Of a stretch of DNA of 64,000 nucleotides, positions 39,135-49,589 are shown piece by piece. The stretch is from assembly GCF_000234665.1 (NCBI RefSeq), contig NC_018333.1, forward strand, positions 74,501 to 138,500, in the 5' to 3' direction. The stretch is from Leishmania mexicana MHOM/GT/2001/U1103 (Eukaryota > Euglenozoa > Kinetoplastea > Trypanosomatida > Trypanosomatidae). Each line of letters starts with the position of its first letter. Positions within the stretch are counted from its first letter, which is position 1. A program made the position numbers and the translations under genes. The notes under the pieces were generated by a model. It saw only the letters and a program-made list of their open reading frames with translations, searched no databases and was not told the DNA's origin.

Positions 39135-41111
39135 CTAATCCGCCTTGACACTCACAAACAGGATACGGACGAACACCAGGGACGCTAGGAAGCCGACGGC
39201 GCCAAACATAAGCGCCACCGTCACACAAGCCAGCCCCATGTACCCAAAGAACAGGACCATCCCGAGAAAGCCCTTCACGACGGAGATAAACCAGTAATAC
39301 ACGACGCAGTACAGCATCAGCCACGCCCCGTACGACGCCGACACGAAGAAGGAGCGCCACCACCAGTGGTAGTTGAGGAGGCTCAGCTGGTTGTAGGTGA
39401 AGAAGATAGACACCTGCATAACAATGACCAGCACCAGCACAAAGGCTGCCAGTAGGAAGGAAAACATGCGGTACGTGACGCCGAGCCACACACTGCCGAA
39501 GATGGACTGCAACTCTACGTAAGACGCCGCCAGTGGCACAATGCCGGGAGCCACGTAGGAGAGCATGCCTTTCATGTACCACGGTTGCGGCGGGATCGTG
39601 CGCGGGATCGCGTTGGTCTTCGCTGGGACCGAGATGTTGGTGCTGAAGCCGGCGACAGCGCCGCCGAAGCAAAGCGGTACCGAGACACACAGCCACAGCG
39701 CCAGTAGGTAGAGGAGAGAGATGAAGGGCAGCGTGCTTGCCGCGTGGGAGCCGAGGTGTATCAAGTTAAGTGTGAGGTACACCACGAAGAGAAACCCCGG
39801 CAGCGCGATGGACGTCAGAAAGATTGCCTGCCACGAGCGTCGCCGCAAGAATTTAATGAGGCTTGCCGTCACAAGCCCATTGACGCTGGAGAAGAACACG
39901 AAGAGCATCACAAGCAGCGATGCCAGCATACCGCGCGAGTCGTGCGAGAGCATGCCGGCCACGGCAAAGAGCAGCGAGGCGATCACCATGCACATGATCT
40001 GCATGCCGTTGCCGACGAGCACGGAGAGGAGGACAGCACCGCGCGGCGGTCGGAACACATCCCCGTGCACAAGCTTCCATCCGCTGTCCTCGCGATCGCC
40101 CAGCAAGTCTTCCTCATTATAGGATGAGATGTCGTGCCGCACAGACCGCACGAGGATGTACCACAGGAGCACCGACTGCAGCAGCACCAACGAGAAGACG
40201 TTCACGATGGAGTACCAGTGCGCCTTCGACTCGCGCGAATCGGGATCGACGTAGTTGTCCCAGCGGGTCTTCCACGGCGTCGTCGACACCACCCACTCAA
40301 CGGAATAGCTGAAACGGATGCTCTCCATGGGCGTGATCTGCGGTTTGGGCATGGCGGGAAGGGTGCAGGTGCCGTCCCCCTTCAGCTCGCCGGTGTGATA
40401 CACGCTGCGGGGCTGCACCTCGAACTGCACAATCCGCACCGCTGGCGGGTCCGTCGAGGTGATGGGGTAGTAGGAGACAATGAAGTGAACGTGGTTATAC
40501 ACATCTATAAACCCCATTGTCACGGCCCGAGAGAAGTTGCCAAGCGGAAAGCCGGTTCGGATGCGACGGTGCTCGCTATCAACCGACGGCGCCTCTAGCG
40601 CTGGAAGTCCATCCAACATCAGGTGTGCCCGGTAACGGCCCAAGATGCGCTTCTCGTACTGTTGCCTCTCGGCCGTGCTCAGACGCGTTGAGCAGATGAG
40701 GACACACTTCATGTCCGTCAGCACCGTCAGCCGAATGCCAGAGTCCTCCAGCGTGTCACCCGTCAGAGCCTCACCAATACTGCGACGCGATGGCGGTAGC
40801 GTGCTTTGGAGCAGTGGCGCCACGCACGGAAACACGCTGCTCCAGCGAAGCGGCACGATTTTCGAGTGAGATGTGAGGGACTTCGCCAGAACGTGAACAG
40901 TCTCCCCCTGCGAGTAGGCTAAGCCGAGATCGCGCATAAAGGGAAAGCTGAGGCCGTAGGTGATGGACGAAGCCCAGCAAAGCACAACGACCACAACGCA
41001 CAGCGCCGCCCGCAGCATGGTCGTCGCGGCTGGCAAGCAAGTAAGCACCTTACGACGTCCCATGACGCTCCTCGTTCTCTGAGCCGGAGTAGGTGCGTGT
41101 GGGTTCGTCAT
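39135..41111 (-). CDS. TM9SF/EMP70 nonaspanin
   Basis: 658 residues. An N-terminal hydrophobic signal (about 32-52) is followed by a luminal domain (to about 290) and then nine hydrophobic spans, including the Y-S-I-V-N-V-F-S-L-V-L-L-Q span and a Pro-containing series typical of nonaspanins. The C-terminus ends in V-S-V-K-A-D, matching the K-x-D/E Golgi-retention motif of TM9 proteins. It should reside in Golgi/endosomes and help sort membrane proteins with charged or glycine-rich spans. The frame extends to a GTG at 41174, but an AG after a pyrimidine tract lies inside that extension, so the first ATG downstream (41111) is chosen; ATGs at 41063 and 41018 are alternatives. Confidence 0.9.
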   Translation of the reverse strand: MTNPHAPTPAQRTRSVMGRRKVLTCLPAATTMLRAALCVVVVVLCWASSITYGLSFPFMRDLGLAYSQGETVHVLAKSLTSHSKIVPLRWSSVFPCVAPLLQSTLPPSRRSIGEALTGDTLEDSGIRLTVLTDMKCVLICSTRLSTAERQQYEKRILGRYRAHLMLDGLPALEAPSVDSEHRRIRTGFPLGNFSRAVTMGFIDVYNHVHFIVSYYPITSTDPPAVRIVQFEVQPRSVYHTGELKGDGTCTLPAMPKPQITPMESIRFSYSVEWVVSTTPWKTRWDNYVDPDSRESKAHWYSIVNVFSLVLLQSVLLWYILVRSVRHDISSYNEEDLLGDREDSGWKLVHGDVFRPPRGAVLLSVLVGNGMQIMCMVIASLLFAVAGMLSHDSRGMLASLLVMLFVFFSSVNGLVTASLIKFLRRRSWQAIFLTSIALPGFLFVVYLTLNLIHLGSHAASTLPFISLLYLLALWLCVSVPLCFGGAVAGFSTNISVPAKTNAIPRTIPPQPWYMKGMLSYVAPGIVPLAASYVELQSIFGSVWLGVTYRMFSFLLAAFVLVLVIVMQVSIFFTYNQLSLLNYHWWWRSFFVSASYGAWLMLYCVVYYWFISVVKGFLGMVLFFGYMGLACVTVALMFGAVGFLASLVFVRILFVSVKAD

Positions 41112-41154
41112 GGCACTGGTGCAATGGTGGTGAGGTGGGGTAGAGCGGCGAGAC

Positions 41155-41180
41155 CTATGTTGAAAGGGGGACACAAAGAA
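41155..41180 (-). promoter_or_regulatory. Likely trans-splice acceptor of the TM9 gene
   Basis: Minus-strand T/C-rich tract leading to AG at 41156-41155, about 43 nt before the ATG at 41111. It decides the start, because the longer in-frame extension begins upstream of this acceptor. Confidence 0.5.
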
Positions 41181-42509
41181 CTCTCCGTGTGTGTGTGTAG
41201 GGGGGGGCGTTGAGCGGTACAGGGAGGCGTTGGTGCCGACGTCACGAGTGCGTTCGGGCGCGGTGTGGGCAGCACACAGAGATGATCAGTAAGGACATGA
41301 AGGGAGAAGCGAAGTTGAGGAAGAGTGCATCCGCGAAGGAAGCGAGAGGCATGCAGAGAGCGAAAGATAGGAACGGCGGTGAGTATCTGCCGTCCCTCCT
41401 CATCACTCCAGAGCCGCTCACTGAAGGTTCGGGGCACCGGCAGGTTAAGGGGGAGGGGATCGCTTGAGAGAAAACGGCAAGCGCCTGTGCAAAAATTGTT
41501 GTTGCTGTGGAGTACATGGGCGCGCACATTTTTTCGTGTCCTCCCTTCCTTCAGCTGCCCCCTTCTCTCTCCCTCTCTGCCCCAGCCGACCATCCCTATG
41601 CCCCCCCCACTGCCCCTCGCGAAGAGACGCACGTGCGCACAGCTGCAAGCATGCGTGCATTGCGCGAGGGAGGCACAGAGGACAGAGAGAAAGCGGGGAA
41701 GAGGAGAGGAGAGGAGAGGCGGCAGAAGGAACAAGTCGGCGAACGGCAAAATACATATGTGCTCGTCGGATAGGGGACACACTGGGGTGTGTTGCATCGC
41801 AGTAGAACGCCAGGAATCAAACCCGGACAACGGAAGAGAGGGAGAGAGGTACACACAGGGCGGCGGCACACAAATATAAAAGCGCACATGAAGTCGCCAC
41901 ACAAACGGATGCAGGGAATTGGGTCAACGGCAGAAGGGCGAGCGAGCAAGCAAGCGGGAAGGGTGTAGCGAATGGGGGAGGCTGGAAAGAAATTGCAGCA
42001 ACATCGACAACGGCAGCACAGAGAGAGAGACGCACAACGGTCTGCGCCGAAAACACCAAAGAAAACGGACAAGGCGACACGAACGAGTGGCTGAGATACG
42101 GGAAGCGATGATGAAGGGTTCGCCTCCTCCTGCGCTCTTGCTTGTCGATCGGGAGAGTTAATGTCGCAGGAAACGCGGCCGTGGAGTGACAACTTGAAAA
42201 AGTGCGCAGAGGTGGACGACGACGAAAGCCATCACGGATAGCAGCAACAGACCGACATCCGCAGTGAAGCATAGCGAGAAAAAGAAAGACAAAGATGGAG
42301 AGAGGGGTGTGGAGAAGGCGCTGATGACCCTCACCCCTCCAGCTCCCCCCCCCTCGCTTACACCCCCCAGCAAATATATGCCATCCCACATCACCCCCTT
42401 TCGCTCTCTCTCTGCACAAGCGCTTGCTCCAGCGCCTCCACCATCAAACGCTCCGTCCCACCGACTGTCACCGGGATCGGCGTGCGCGCATCGAAAGCCT
42501 CGATGGCGC
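41181..42509. other. Intergenic region
   Basis: About 1.3 kb with TM9 upstream sequence and the MAP kinase 3' UTR. No gene supported; frames here are Ser/Leu/Cys or Arg/Glu-rich and overlap each other on both strands. Confidence 0.5.
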
Positions 42510-43742
42510 TCAGTTGCGCCGGGTTGACGCAAACTTTTCGATCTCATCTATGAACAGTTGGCGAAGTTGCGGGATGGTGAAAGCGGTGCCGTCGGCATCC
42601 CAACGGTATATTCGCTCCGCCTCGCAGCCGCCAATGGTCTCCTGTGGACCGCGCACGTCCGACAGCCACGCATGCGCTATGGACTCTTTCGCCGTGCGCC
42701 GCTTCACGGGGTTGTAACGAAGCAGTCCAAAGATGAAGTCGACGAACTCGGCGTAGTACTCCTCCGGCGGGCGTGGCTTAGGGCGGGCGATGGTGGCGCC
42801 ATCCGCAGCGATCGCCTCCTCTAACTCCGTGTCGAAGCTGTCGTAAAAGGTGGTCTCGTCAAAGCGATGCCGCAGCTCCGGTGCGTACTCCTCGAGCTTC
42901 TTCCCCTTGCTAGGGGGCAGGGAGGAGAGGTAGTGTACCGCCTCCTTTGACGTGCTCGGCGGTAGGTCACGTGCAAGGTCCGGTATGCCTAATAACTCCA
43001 CTATGAGGTTGATCTGGTTGATGTAGTCCTTGCCAGGGAAGAGCGGCTTGCCGGTGAACATCTCCGCCGCAAGGCATCCCACAGCCCACATGTCAGCGCT
43101 GTAGCTGCAGTGCTTGCACACCAGCAGCAACTCTGGTGGCCGGTACCACCGCGTGAACACGTACTGTGTCATGGTGTCGTCATGCCCGATACCGCGCGCG
43201 AGGCCAAAGTCGCCCAGCTTAAGGTTGCACTCCGAGTCTGTCAGCAGGTTTCCCGGCTTCAGGTCTCGGTGCAGCACATGCGCACTGTGAATATATTGCA
43301 GTGCGCACAGCAACTGAAGGGTGAAGTACTGTCCGTGCCCGGCGGCGAGACGGATCCGTGGGGAACGCAGGACGGCGTCCATGTCCGACTCCATCAAGTC
43401 GGTCACAACGTAGAGCTCGCTGTACGTGTCGACCGGGTCCGGTGACTTGAAGAGGTCCTTGAGGGAGAGGATGTTCGGGTGATTGAGATAGGCTAACAGC
43501 TTCACCTCTCGCAGGACGCGCTTTGCATCGACGGCATCGTCGAAGAGGTGCGTCACCTTCTTGATCGCCACTGGCTCATTCGTCACCGTGTCCACAGCGC
43601 TGCACACAAAGCCGTAGGCGCCACGCCCAACAAAGTGTTGAACATTGTAGCACTCTGGTACCTCAAGGCGATAGTCGTTCACACCAAAGACGTAAACCTT
43701 GTTGCCAGCCGCATTAGGGCCCTCCACCTTCGTGAGTATCAT
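42510..43742 (-). CDS. Mitogen-activated protein kinase, MPK5/TbMAPK4-like
   Basis: 410-residue CMGC serine/threonine kinase. The glycine loop is G-R-G-A-Y-G (39-44), the catalytic lysine is in V-A-I-K-K (Lys61), the catalytic loop is H-R-D-L-K-P-G-N (158-165) and the metal-binding motif is D-F-G (178-180). The activation loop has T-Q-Y (192-194), a MAPK dual-phosphorylation motif in place of T-E-Y or the common trypanosomatid T-D-Y, followed by R-W-Y-R-P-P-E. All catalytic residues are present. A MAPK near KU80 and the kinesin recalls T. brucei MAPK4 (Tb927.6.1780) and Leishmania MPK5, so orthology is probable but based on memory of gene order. A short C-terminal extension follows the kinase fold. 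Confidence 0.92.
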   Translation of the reverse strand: MILTKVEGPNAAGNKVYVFGVNDYRLEVPECYNVQHFVGRGAYGFVCSAVDTVTNEPVAIKKVTHLFDDAVDAKRVLREVKLLAYLNHPNILSLKDLFKSPDPVDTYSELYVVTDLMESDMDAVLRSPRIRLAAGHGQYFTLQLLCALQYIHSAHVLHRDLKPGNLLTDSECNLKLGDFGLARGIGHDDTMTQYVFTRWYRPPELLLVCKHCSYSADMWAVGCLAAEMFTGKPLFPGKDYINQINLIVELLGIPDLARDLPPSTSKEAVHYLSSLPPSKGKKLEEYAPELRHRFDETTFYDSFDTELEEAIAADGATIARPKPRPPEEYYAEFVDFIFGLLRYNPVKRRTAKESIAHAWLSDVRGPQETIGGCEAERIYRWDADGTAFTIPQLRQLFIDEIEKFASTRRN

Positions 43743-44045
43743 CGCCGCCCACTGTCCCCGATCCCGGGTAATCGCTGTAGCTATCCCTCCTCTGCGCTCT
43801 CGACTCGCTTGTCGTGTGCACTTGCAGCCTCACACTATCGCCCTATATATGGCGACAGAGGCAACACGTGAGAAGAATGCGGAATGGGCTGAGAGGGGAG
43901 GGCGAGGGCGCGGCGCGTGCCGCACGGAATCCACACGTGTACTTGTCTCTTCTCTCTCCTCCCGCTGGGCGCATCGGCGAGTACGTATGTGTTGCCTCTC
44001 CGCTCAGCGTTCAAGTTAGCTCGCACACGTTTTATATGCGCCCAG

Positions 44046-44050
<5 letters not shown>

Positions 44051-44078
<28 letters not shown>
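44051..44078. repeat. (TG)n microsatellite
   Basis: About 14 TG units on the plus strand in non-coding DNA. Confidence 0.9.
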
Positions 44079-46380
44079 CCTTCCTGCTTGCACAGATACG
44101 CGCACCTGTGCGTGGGGAGGAGAGAGGGGCGCGGCAAAGGGGGTACGGAGAGGTGAAACAAGAGAAAGGGACGTCATTCGTGATGGCGCAAGAGACCACA
44201 GGAGAAGTCGTGGCCCTCGTAGTGTGCCCTCCCGTCCCTCTCTGCTATGGGCACTGCCACACGGTGGTGCACGGGCTCATTGAGGCGCTTCGAACACAAC
44301 AAAGCAGCCAGATGAAAAGCAGTGACAGGCAGGCGTTGGGGCAAAGCACGATGGGAACACACACACACGTGCACGTACTCGAGCAGCCGCACTGGTGCAC
44401 ATTTTGCACAACCAGCTGAGTGAGCCTGCACTCGCCCGTAAGCCAGTGCCGCGTCAACACTGTGCACTTGCATGCGCATAGATGGAAGATCGAGAGGCGG
44501 AGAGGGGTGGGGCGGGGTCTGTGGTCGTCTGTATTCGCTTTTCGTGCGCGCGTGTGTGTCTGCGTGTTCCATTTCTCCGCAAAAGAGAAGAGTTGGAGGC
44601 GTTGAATCAAGTTCAGCCCTGGATAAATTCTTTATACTTCGAGTTGATGGAGACACGGGCACAGATGAAGAGAGAGAGAGAGAGCAAAAAAAAAAGAGCA
44701 AAGGAATGTAGCTACAGCGGGCACACACGCACCCCCACATGTGCACGCACACAAAGGGAGGGAGCGAAACGAGTCGATCAAGGAAAGGGAAAAAGAGCAA
44801 GCCGGAACATCAACAGCCACGGCGACGACAGCATGATCGAAACCAGCCCGCTGGCACATACACATACACACACACACACACACGCAGGCTCACAGGTGCT
44901 CCACCCCGCGTTTGCTTCCACAGCTCTCCTTCTCTGCTGCTGCCGCTGTCGTTGCTGCTCTCTTCAAGTTGTCACACACGCACACGCATACACACACTCG
45001 GCGCACGACATCGAGCAAAGATATGAAAAGGCGCCACCAAGGAGAGAGAAGAGAAGAGATAAGGGGGAGAGAGACTTACACGTACACGCACCCCGAAGAC
45101 CGGTGCAAAGAGCGCCACCACCCGCCATCACTGCCCCTTGTGTTTTTATTCTGTCATTCAAGGACTTTCGCGCGAAGGGGACAACACGAGGGAGGTGGCA
45201 CACGCGAACACGAAAAGGACGAGCACCAAAATAAAGACCCGGAGTGAGTGTGCGATGGAGAGAAAGGGGGAGGGGGGTGTCTCGGTGGGGCATCATGAGG
45301 AGCACACGACCGCGGCAGCAGACAAGGCGCACCTCTTCCTCTCCGTCATCTAGGTCTCTCTCTATTGTTTCTCCGTCACCCCCGCCACCCCCGCTCTCCC
45401 ACAGAAGAAAAAGAGGCCATTGCAGCCCAAGCTGATGCACGCAAGACAACAAGGAAAAGGACGAAGCACAATGGTCGCAGTGGCAGTGAGTGACTCGCTG
45501 TCTGATCAGCCGCTTCCTCATCCTCTCCTCTGCGACGTGCCACTACCTGCCTGCACCCCCAGCCCACCCCGGCTCTTACGCGCACACGCGTCAACAAGCA
45601 CACAAACAGATACAGGGGGCGGGGAAGGGAAAAAGAGTAGGAAGGCGTACACACACGCACACACGCAGTCCGCTCGTACAAGACAGGACAGCACAGTCAA
45701 TACAAGTCGAAAGATGAGAAGCGAAGGAAACCAAGACAAGCGCGGAAAAGAGAATGAACAGGCAAACGGAACACCACAAGATCGTGAACGCACACCAAAA
45801 ACCCACACGCAGACACGAGAGACCGGCGCACGGGGCTGGGGTGGGGGTAGGAGCGAGGGAGAGAGAAGGGCTGAGCGCTTCAAGCACGCGGTAAAGGAGG
45901 ATGCGGGAGGACCAGACCCATGCGCTCATGTCTCCGCAGTCACGTGCACGTATGCAGCCTGGGCATGCACGCGGGTCTGTGGTGTGGGTTGGCCTTGCGG
46001 AAAGGAGGGGCGATCGTGGAGCGCGAAGGAGAGCGACGTCACCGCACACGCATGTGATTGTGCTGGCTCAAACCGCTGAGAGAAGACCTCGCTGCTCCCT
46101 TCCACCCCATCATCGAGAGGCATCTTGTACATGGGCGTCCGCGTCTTCGTGTATACATCACCAGCCTCACCGCTCCATTTCGGTCGCCCACTCCTCCTCC
46201 TCAACAACGCTATTAAGCTTGAAGTTGAGGAGAGCAGCCACGGCCCGCAACGAGTTCGGCATGGAGAAAGCGCAGCGGTGCCTTTGCGTCGACATGCCCA
46301 AGCGATGGGTGATGGACAGGACCCTTCCCATCCATCACCACCTCATAGCATCTCTCCACTCGCCACGCTAGTCCCACCAC

Positions 46381-46383
46381 ACA

Positions 46384-46416
<33 letters not shown>
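46381..46416. repeat. (CA)n microsatellite
   Basis: Run of CA units, interrupted once near its start, in the proximal PP2C 3' UTR about 460 nt after the stop codon. Confidence 0.9.
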
Positions 46417-46422
<6 letters not shown>

Positions 46423-46874
46423 CAAACCCGAAGAAGACCATATACAGAAATAAAGGAAACAGGCAGACAGACAGAGACAGCGCCGAGGCGTGTGCAGCTG
46501 ACTTCCATGGTGCGCCCCTCTCTTCCGCCATCCCGGACCACCGCCGCCACCCACCCACCCACCCACCCTCCAGCCCCCAAACCCTCCATTTCGCTGTCCG
46601 ACCTGCATAGCCGTGTGTGCGTATGTGTGTGAGTGTGTACATGTTGCTCCCTCCGGCCCATCGTCTCTTCCAGGCAGAAGGTGCGCTCGCCCTCGCATTG
46701 CACCGTCCGCCGCACAAGCAGTCCATGGCACGGTGCCGGGACGAGCTCCGAGCATGCAAACACCAGAGTATAACAGCACGCATACGTGGGCTACGGGGCG
46801 AGAGGCAGAAAGGAGTGACCCATGTGGGCAATAGGGAGGAGGATCGCCGGGAGAAGGTGACGGCGGCATGACCG

Positions 46875-48029
46875 CTACGAGCTGTTGCCCGTGTTGGCGA
46901 GCGCCTCAAAGAAGTTCTTCTCGTTTCCTGGCGCGGGACCCTTGCCAAAGAAGGACCATTCCGTCTCCACGTCCACCTCGTCGCTCATCTCAAAGGCAGT
47001 TCGCATCACCGGCGGCTGCGAATTTAACTTGTTCTTGGAGAATGCCTGCAAAAGTTGGTAGCGCGTCTGCAGAGCTGCCGCCGTCGTTGTGTGGCCGAGC
47101 TCCGCCATCTGCGCGTAGGCGACGCGGCAGGGCTGCTGGTTGCGCGGAAAGGGCGGCCCCGGGACGAAGGATGTGGCGCCGAACGACTTTACCTTGGAGG
47201 CGCCCTCGGCCAGCTGCACCACTAAGCAGGAGATGTTGTCCTTGCTGCCGCACCGGATCGCCTCATCACAAACGCGGCACGCCACAACCGCCAAGTCGTC
47301 CCAGCAGTTCTGCTGCTGCTCCCACACAAACTGGCAAACGTCCTCGTTGGAGAAGTTGCCCTCGAAGACGCCGTCACAGGCGAGGATGACAAAGTCGTTC
47401 GGCTCGCACTGCAGCACCGTCACGTCTGGCACGGCAATCACCTTCTGCATCCGGTAGTCCTTCGCCCCCCTTACCTTGAAGGACGCATCACCGAAGGCGC
47501 GCGATACAGCAAGGTCTCCGTCGACGCGGTTGCTGACTACACTGCCGCCGCAGGCAACAATGCGCTCCGTCTCCTCCGGAATGTACGGCTTGTGGTCCTC
47601 AGTGGCGAAAATCATCTTGCCGCCGCGGCAGATGAGGATACGGGAGTCGCCGACGTTGGCGATGGTCACTGTGAGGTCCTTGCGGATGAGGCAAAAGGTG
47701 CCGGTGGAGCCGCCTTCGGCGTTGGCCTTCATGTAGGCCTCATCCACCTCTATGCATACCTTCTCTAACATCTCCGCCGTGATCGACTCTGGCAGCTTCT
47801 TCAGTCGCTGTGGCAGCTCCTTCGCTACGTAGGCGCTACACTCAGCGTTACTATGTCCATCGAAGATGCCAAAGTACGCCACGTCGGCGTCGTCGGTGGC
47901 AACTAGCATGTGCGCATCCTCCATGGAGTTGCGAAAGCCGTTCTGCGAGGCGCAGGCGGCGTTTACGAAAGAGTTTCCTGCCCGATCCACGACCTTGCTA
48001 AGGATCGGCTTTGGTAGCATAAGGCCCAT
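46875..48029 (-). CDS. PP2C-family protein phosphatase (PPM)
   Basis: 384-residue metal-dependent Ser/Thr phosphatase with the full PPM motif series: R-N-S-M-E-D-A-H (33-40), F-G-I-F-D-G-H-S (53-60), G-S-T-G-T (about 107-111), V-G-D-S-R, D-G-D-L-A-V-S-R-A-F-G-D and a V-I-L-A-C-D-G-V-F-E segment. The aspartates that hold the two Mn/Mg ions are present, so it should be active. Residues past about 275 form a family-variable, helical C-terminal extension. The first bases of the ATG directly follow a consensus splice acceptor, making the start very secure unless a second acceptor is used. The next gene in transcription order is the MAP kinase, a plausible but unproven functional pairing. Confidence 0.93.
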   Translation of the reverse strand: MGLMLPKPILSKVVDRAGNSFVNAACASQNGFRNSMEDAHMLVATDDADVAYFGIFDGHSNAECSAYVAKELPQRLKKLPESITAEMLEKVCIEVDEAYMKANAEGGSTGTFCLIRKDLTVTIANVGDSRILICRGGKMIFATEDHKPYIPEETERIVACGGSVVSNRVDGDLAVSRAFGDASFKVRGAKDYRMQKVIAVPDVTVLQCEPNDFVILACDGVFEGNFSNEDVCQFVWEQQQNCWDDLAVVACRVCDEAIRCGSKDNISCLVVQLAEGASKVKSFGATSFVPGPPFPRNQQPCRVAYAQMAELGHTTTAAALQTRYQLLQAFSKNKLNSQPPVMRTAFEMSDEVDVETEWSFFGKGPAPGNEKNFFEALANTGNSS

Positions 48030-48110
48030 CTTGGCGGGGAAGGGTGGGGGAGCGTCCCGGGTGTGTGTGTATAGGTGTGGGGTGTGGGTAGGGGTGTGGG
48101 TGTGGTCAAG
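48030..48110 (-). promoter_or_regulatory. Trans-splice acceptor abutting the PP2C ATG
   Basis: On the minus strand about 75 nt of CA/C-rich pyrimidine-biased sequence without any AG lead into AG at 48031-48030, and the ATG begins at the very next base (48029). If used, the spliced leader would be joined directly to the start codon. Confidence 0.6.
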
Positions 48111-48775
48111 ATACAGAGAAGGCGTTTCGGCGGAAACGGTGTATGGGGCGTACTACGTGATGGTGAGGGCGGACGGCAAGGGGCAGACGGACGTGGCAGG
48201 CAGGGGTGGGGAGGACTGGAAAGGCACGGGTGTGGGGGTGTGTCTAACTGCGTAGGACGACGCGCACGATCAGACCAGGACAGAGACACGATGTGACCGT
48301 GACGGGACAGATAGCTGATAAGGCGAGGGGGAAGCGGGTTGGAGTGGCCAACGCGTGAAAGACGGAAGGACGCCGCAAGGAGAAAGCGTGAACTAAGTGA
48401 TGATTGAGGGAGGCAGGGGGGCGGCGATGTGTATGAGGGGTGGAGGGCAAGGAGGGGGATGTGGCCACACGCACGCAGGCACACACTGAGAGAGAGATTC
48501 TTTTGCTGAGCTCCGGTCCAACAAGGGAGGGCGTAGGCGCCATCAGCGCTGTGGGACGTTCCCCGCACGCACCGCGACAGAGAGAAAGAGAGAGAGGCAA
48601 GAGCGGCAAGAACGAAACATGAAGCCGTTCCAGTCGCTAGCAGCTGAAGAAGAGGGAGGGTGTACTGCCGCGGATTACGTCGCTGGAACGTGGCTCGCCA
48701 AACAGGAAGCCGCGCACTCGCACCAAATGCCAAGAGACGGCAGAGGGAAGAACAAACACGGAAAAGAGCGGCCGT
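48111..48775. other. Intergenic region
   Basis: PP2C upstream DNA and the region after the stop of the TBC pseudogene. No gene recognised. Confidence 0.5.
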
Positions 48776-49589
48776 TCACATTGGCGGTACGCTGCAGGCA
48801 CGTCGCAGCAGCTCGCTGCCGCCCTGCAACCGGGAGCGCGCCTCCTTCAGACGTAGCAGCACACCTTTCAGCGGCAGCGTTAGCAGCGGGCCTTGCACTT
48901 GATGGAAAAGGGTAGCGGCGATCTGCATCATGACAGGCCAATCAGGCACGAAGAGCTGGCCCCACACACGCAGCAGCACCGCCGGGTAGCAATTGATGCA
49001 CGAAGAAGTTGAGAAACCACGGAGAGGCGAGCAGCGAAGCGTACACATGATTTGACTGAAAGTGCGCCGCCAGCGCCGATAGCAGTCCTGGCAAGAGTGG
49101 AAAACCGAAGCGGCACCGCCCCCGCAGCCCACACACGCCGCCCGCCACAGAGCCCCTTGCGAAGGCGGCGCGCACGCACTGCTGCCCGAGCGAATCCTCC
49201 AGAGATCCACGAAGTAGAACGCGAGATTGGAGCTTGTGACGCACGTCGCGGTCGATCGCCTCCAATACAGCACGCTCGAGCCTCGACGAGCTGATTGCAG
49301 AAGCGGCATCGCTCGCGTCTGGCATGACCACCGTTGCATCCGCCAAAGCGTGGGCAAGAGTCCTGTAGAGGTCTGCCTCAGCCATCTTCGTTGTGGCGGA
49401 CTGCTGTAGACCTCCAGAGAAGAAACCACGCGGCAAACCACGCAAGGTTCTGTGAGGACCCCCGCCGCAGGCGCGCAAGCAACTCCAGCACCGGCCCCGA
49501 AGCCATTGCTCAGTGAAGGTGGCATCACCGTCCGCGGCCCGGCGGCTCCGCCGGCGCGGGGGATGATTCCTCTTCACAGCATACGGCAT
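48776..49589 (-). pseudogene. Decayed TBC-domain (Rab-GAP) gene
   Basis: Two overlapping minus-strand frames carry parts of one TBC domain. The first (ATG at 49385, or 49589) has an L-Y-R-T-L-A-H-A-L helix, an I-D-R-D-V-R segment matching the I-x-x-D-x-x-R motif, and then L-L-P-x-L...A-H-F-Q-S...A-S-P-W-F-L-N-F-F. That frame stops at 48942. The next TBC motif, L-L-R-V-W-G-Q-L-F-V-P-D-W, and the terminal helices continue in the other frame to a stop at 48776. The switch, equivalent to one extra base, lies near 48985-48995. The Y-x-Q-G glutamine-finger region is missing and the distance between motifs is about 50 residues too short. Decay by deletion and frameshift is the simplest reading; a sequencing error could explain the frameshift only. 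Confidence 0.6.

Larger units (their letters stand above)
43743..46874. other. 3.1 kb intergenic and PP2C 3' UTR
   Basis: No gene recognised. It contains several microsatellites (TG at 44051-44078, CA at 44865-44884 and 46385-46416), a poly-A run at 44687-44696 and many CA-rich stretches. Most of it should be the PP2C 3' UTR, with the MAP kinase leader at the low-coordinate end. Confidence 0.5.

Noticed and set aside
38602..39696. 364-codon minus-strand frame overlapping the TM9 gene
   Set aside because: It is a shadow frame of the convincing TM9 gene, with a His/Arg-rich translation in the overlap and a biased tail in intergenic DNA.
46875..48029. N-myristoylation of the PP2C at Gly2
   Set aside because: The residue after four positions is Pro rather than Ser/Thr, which does not fit the usual consensus.
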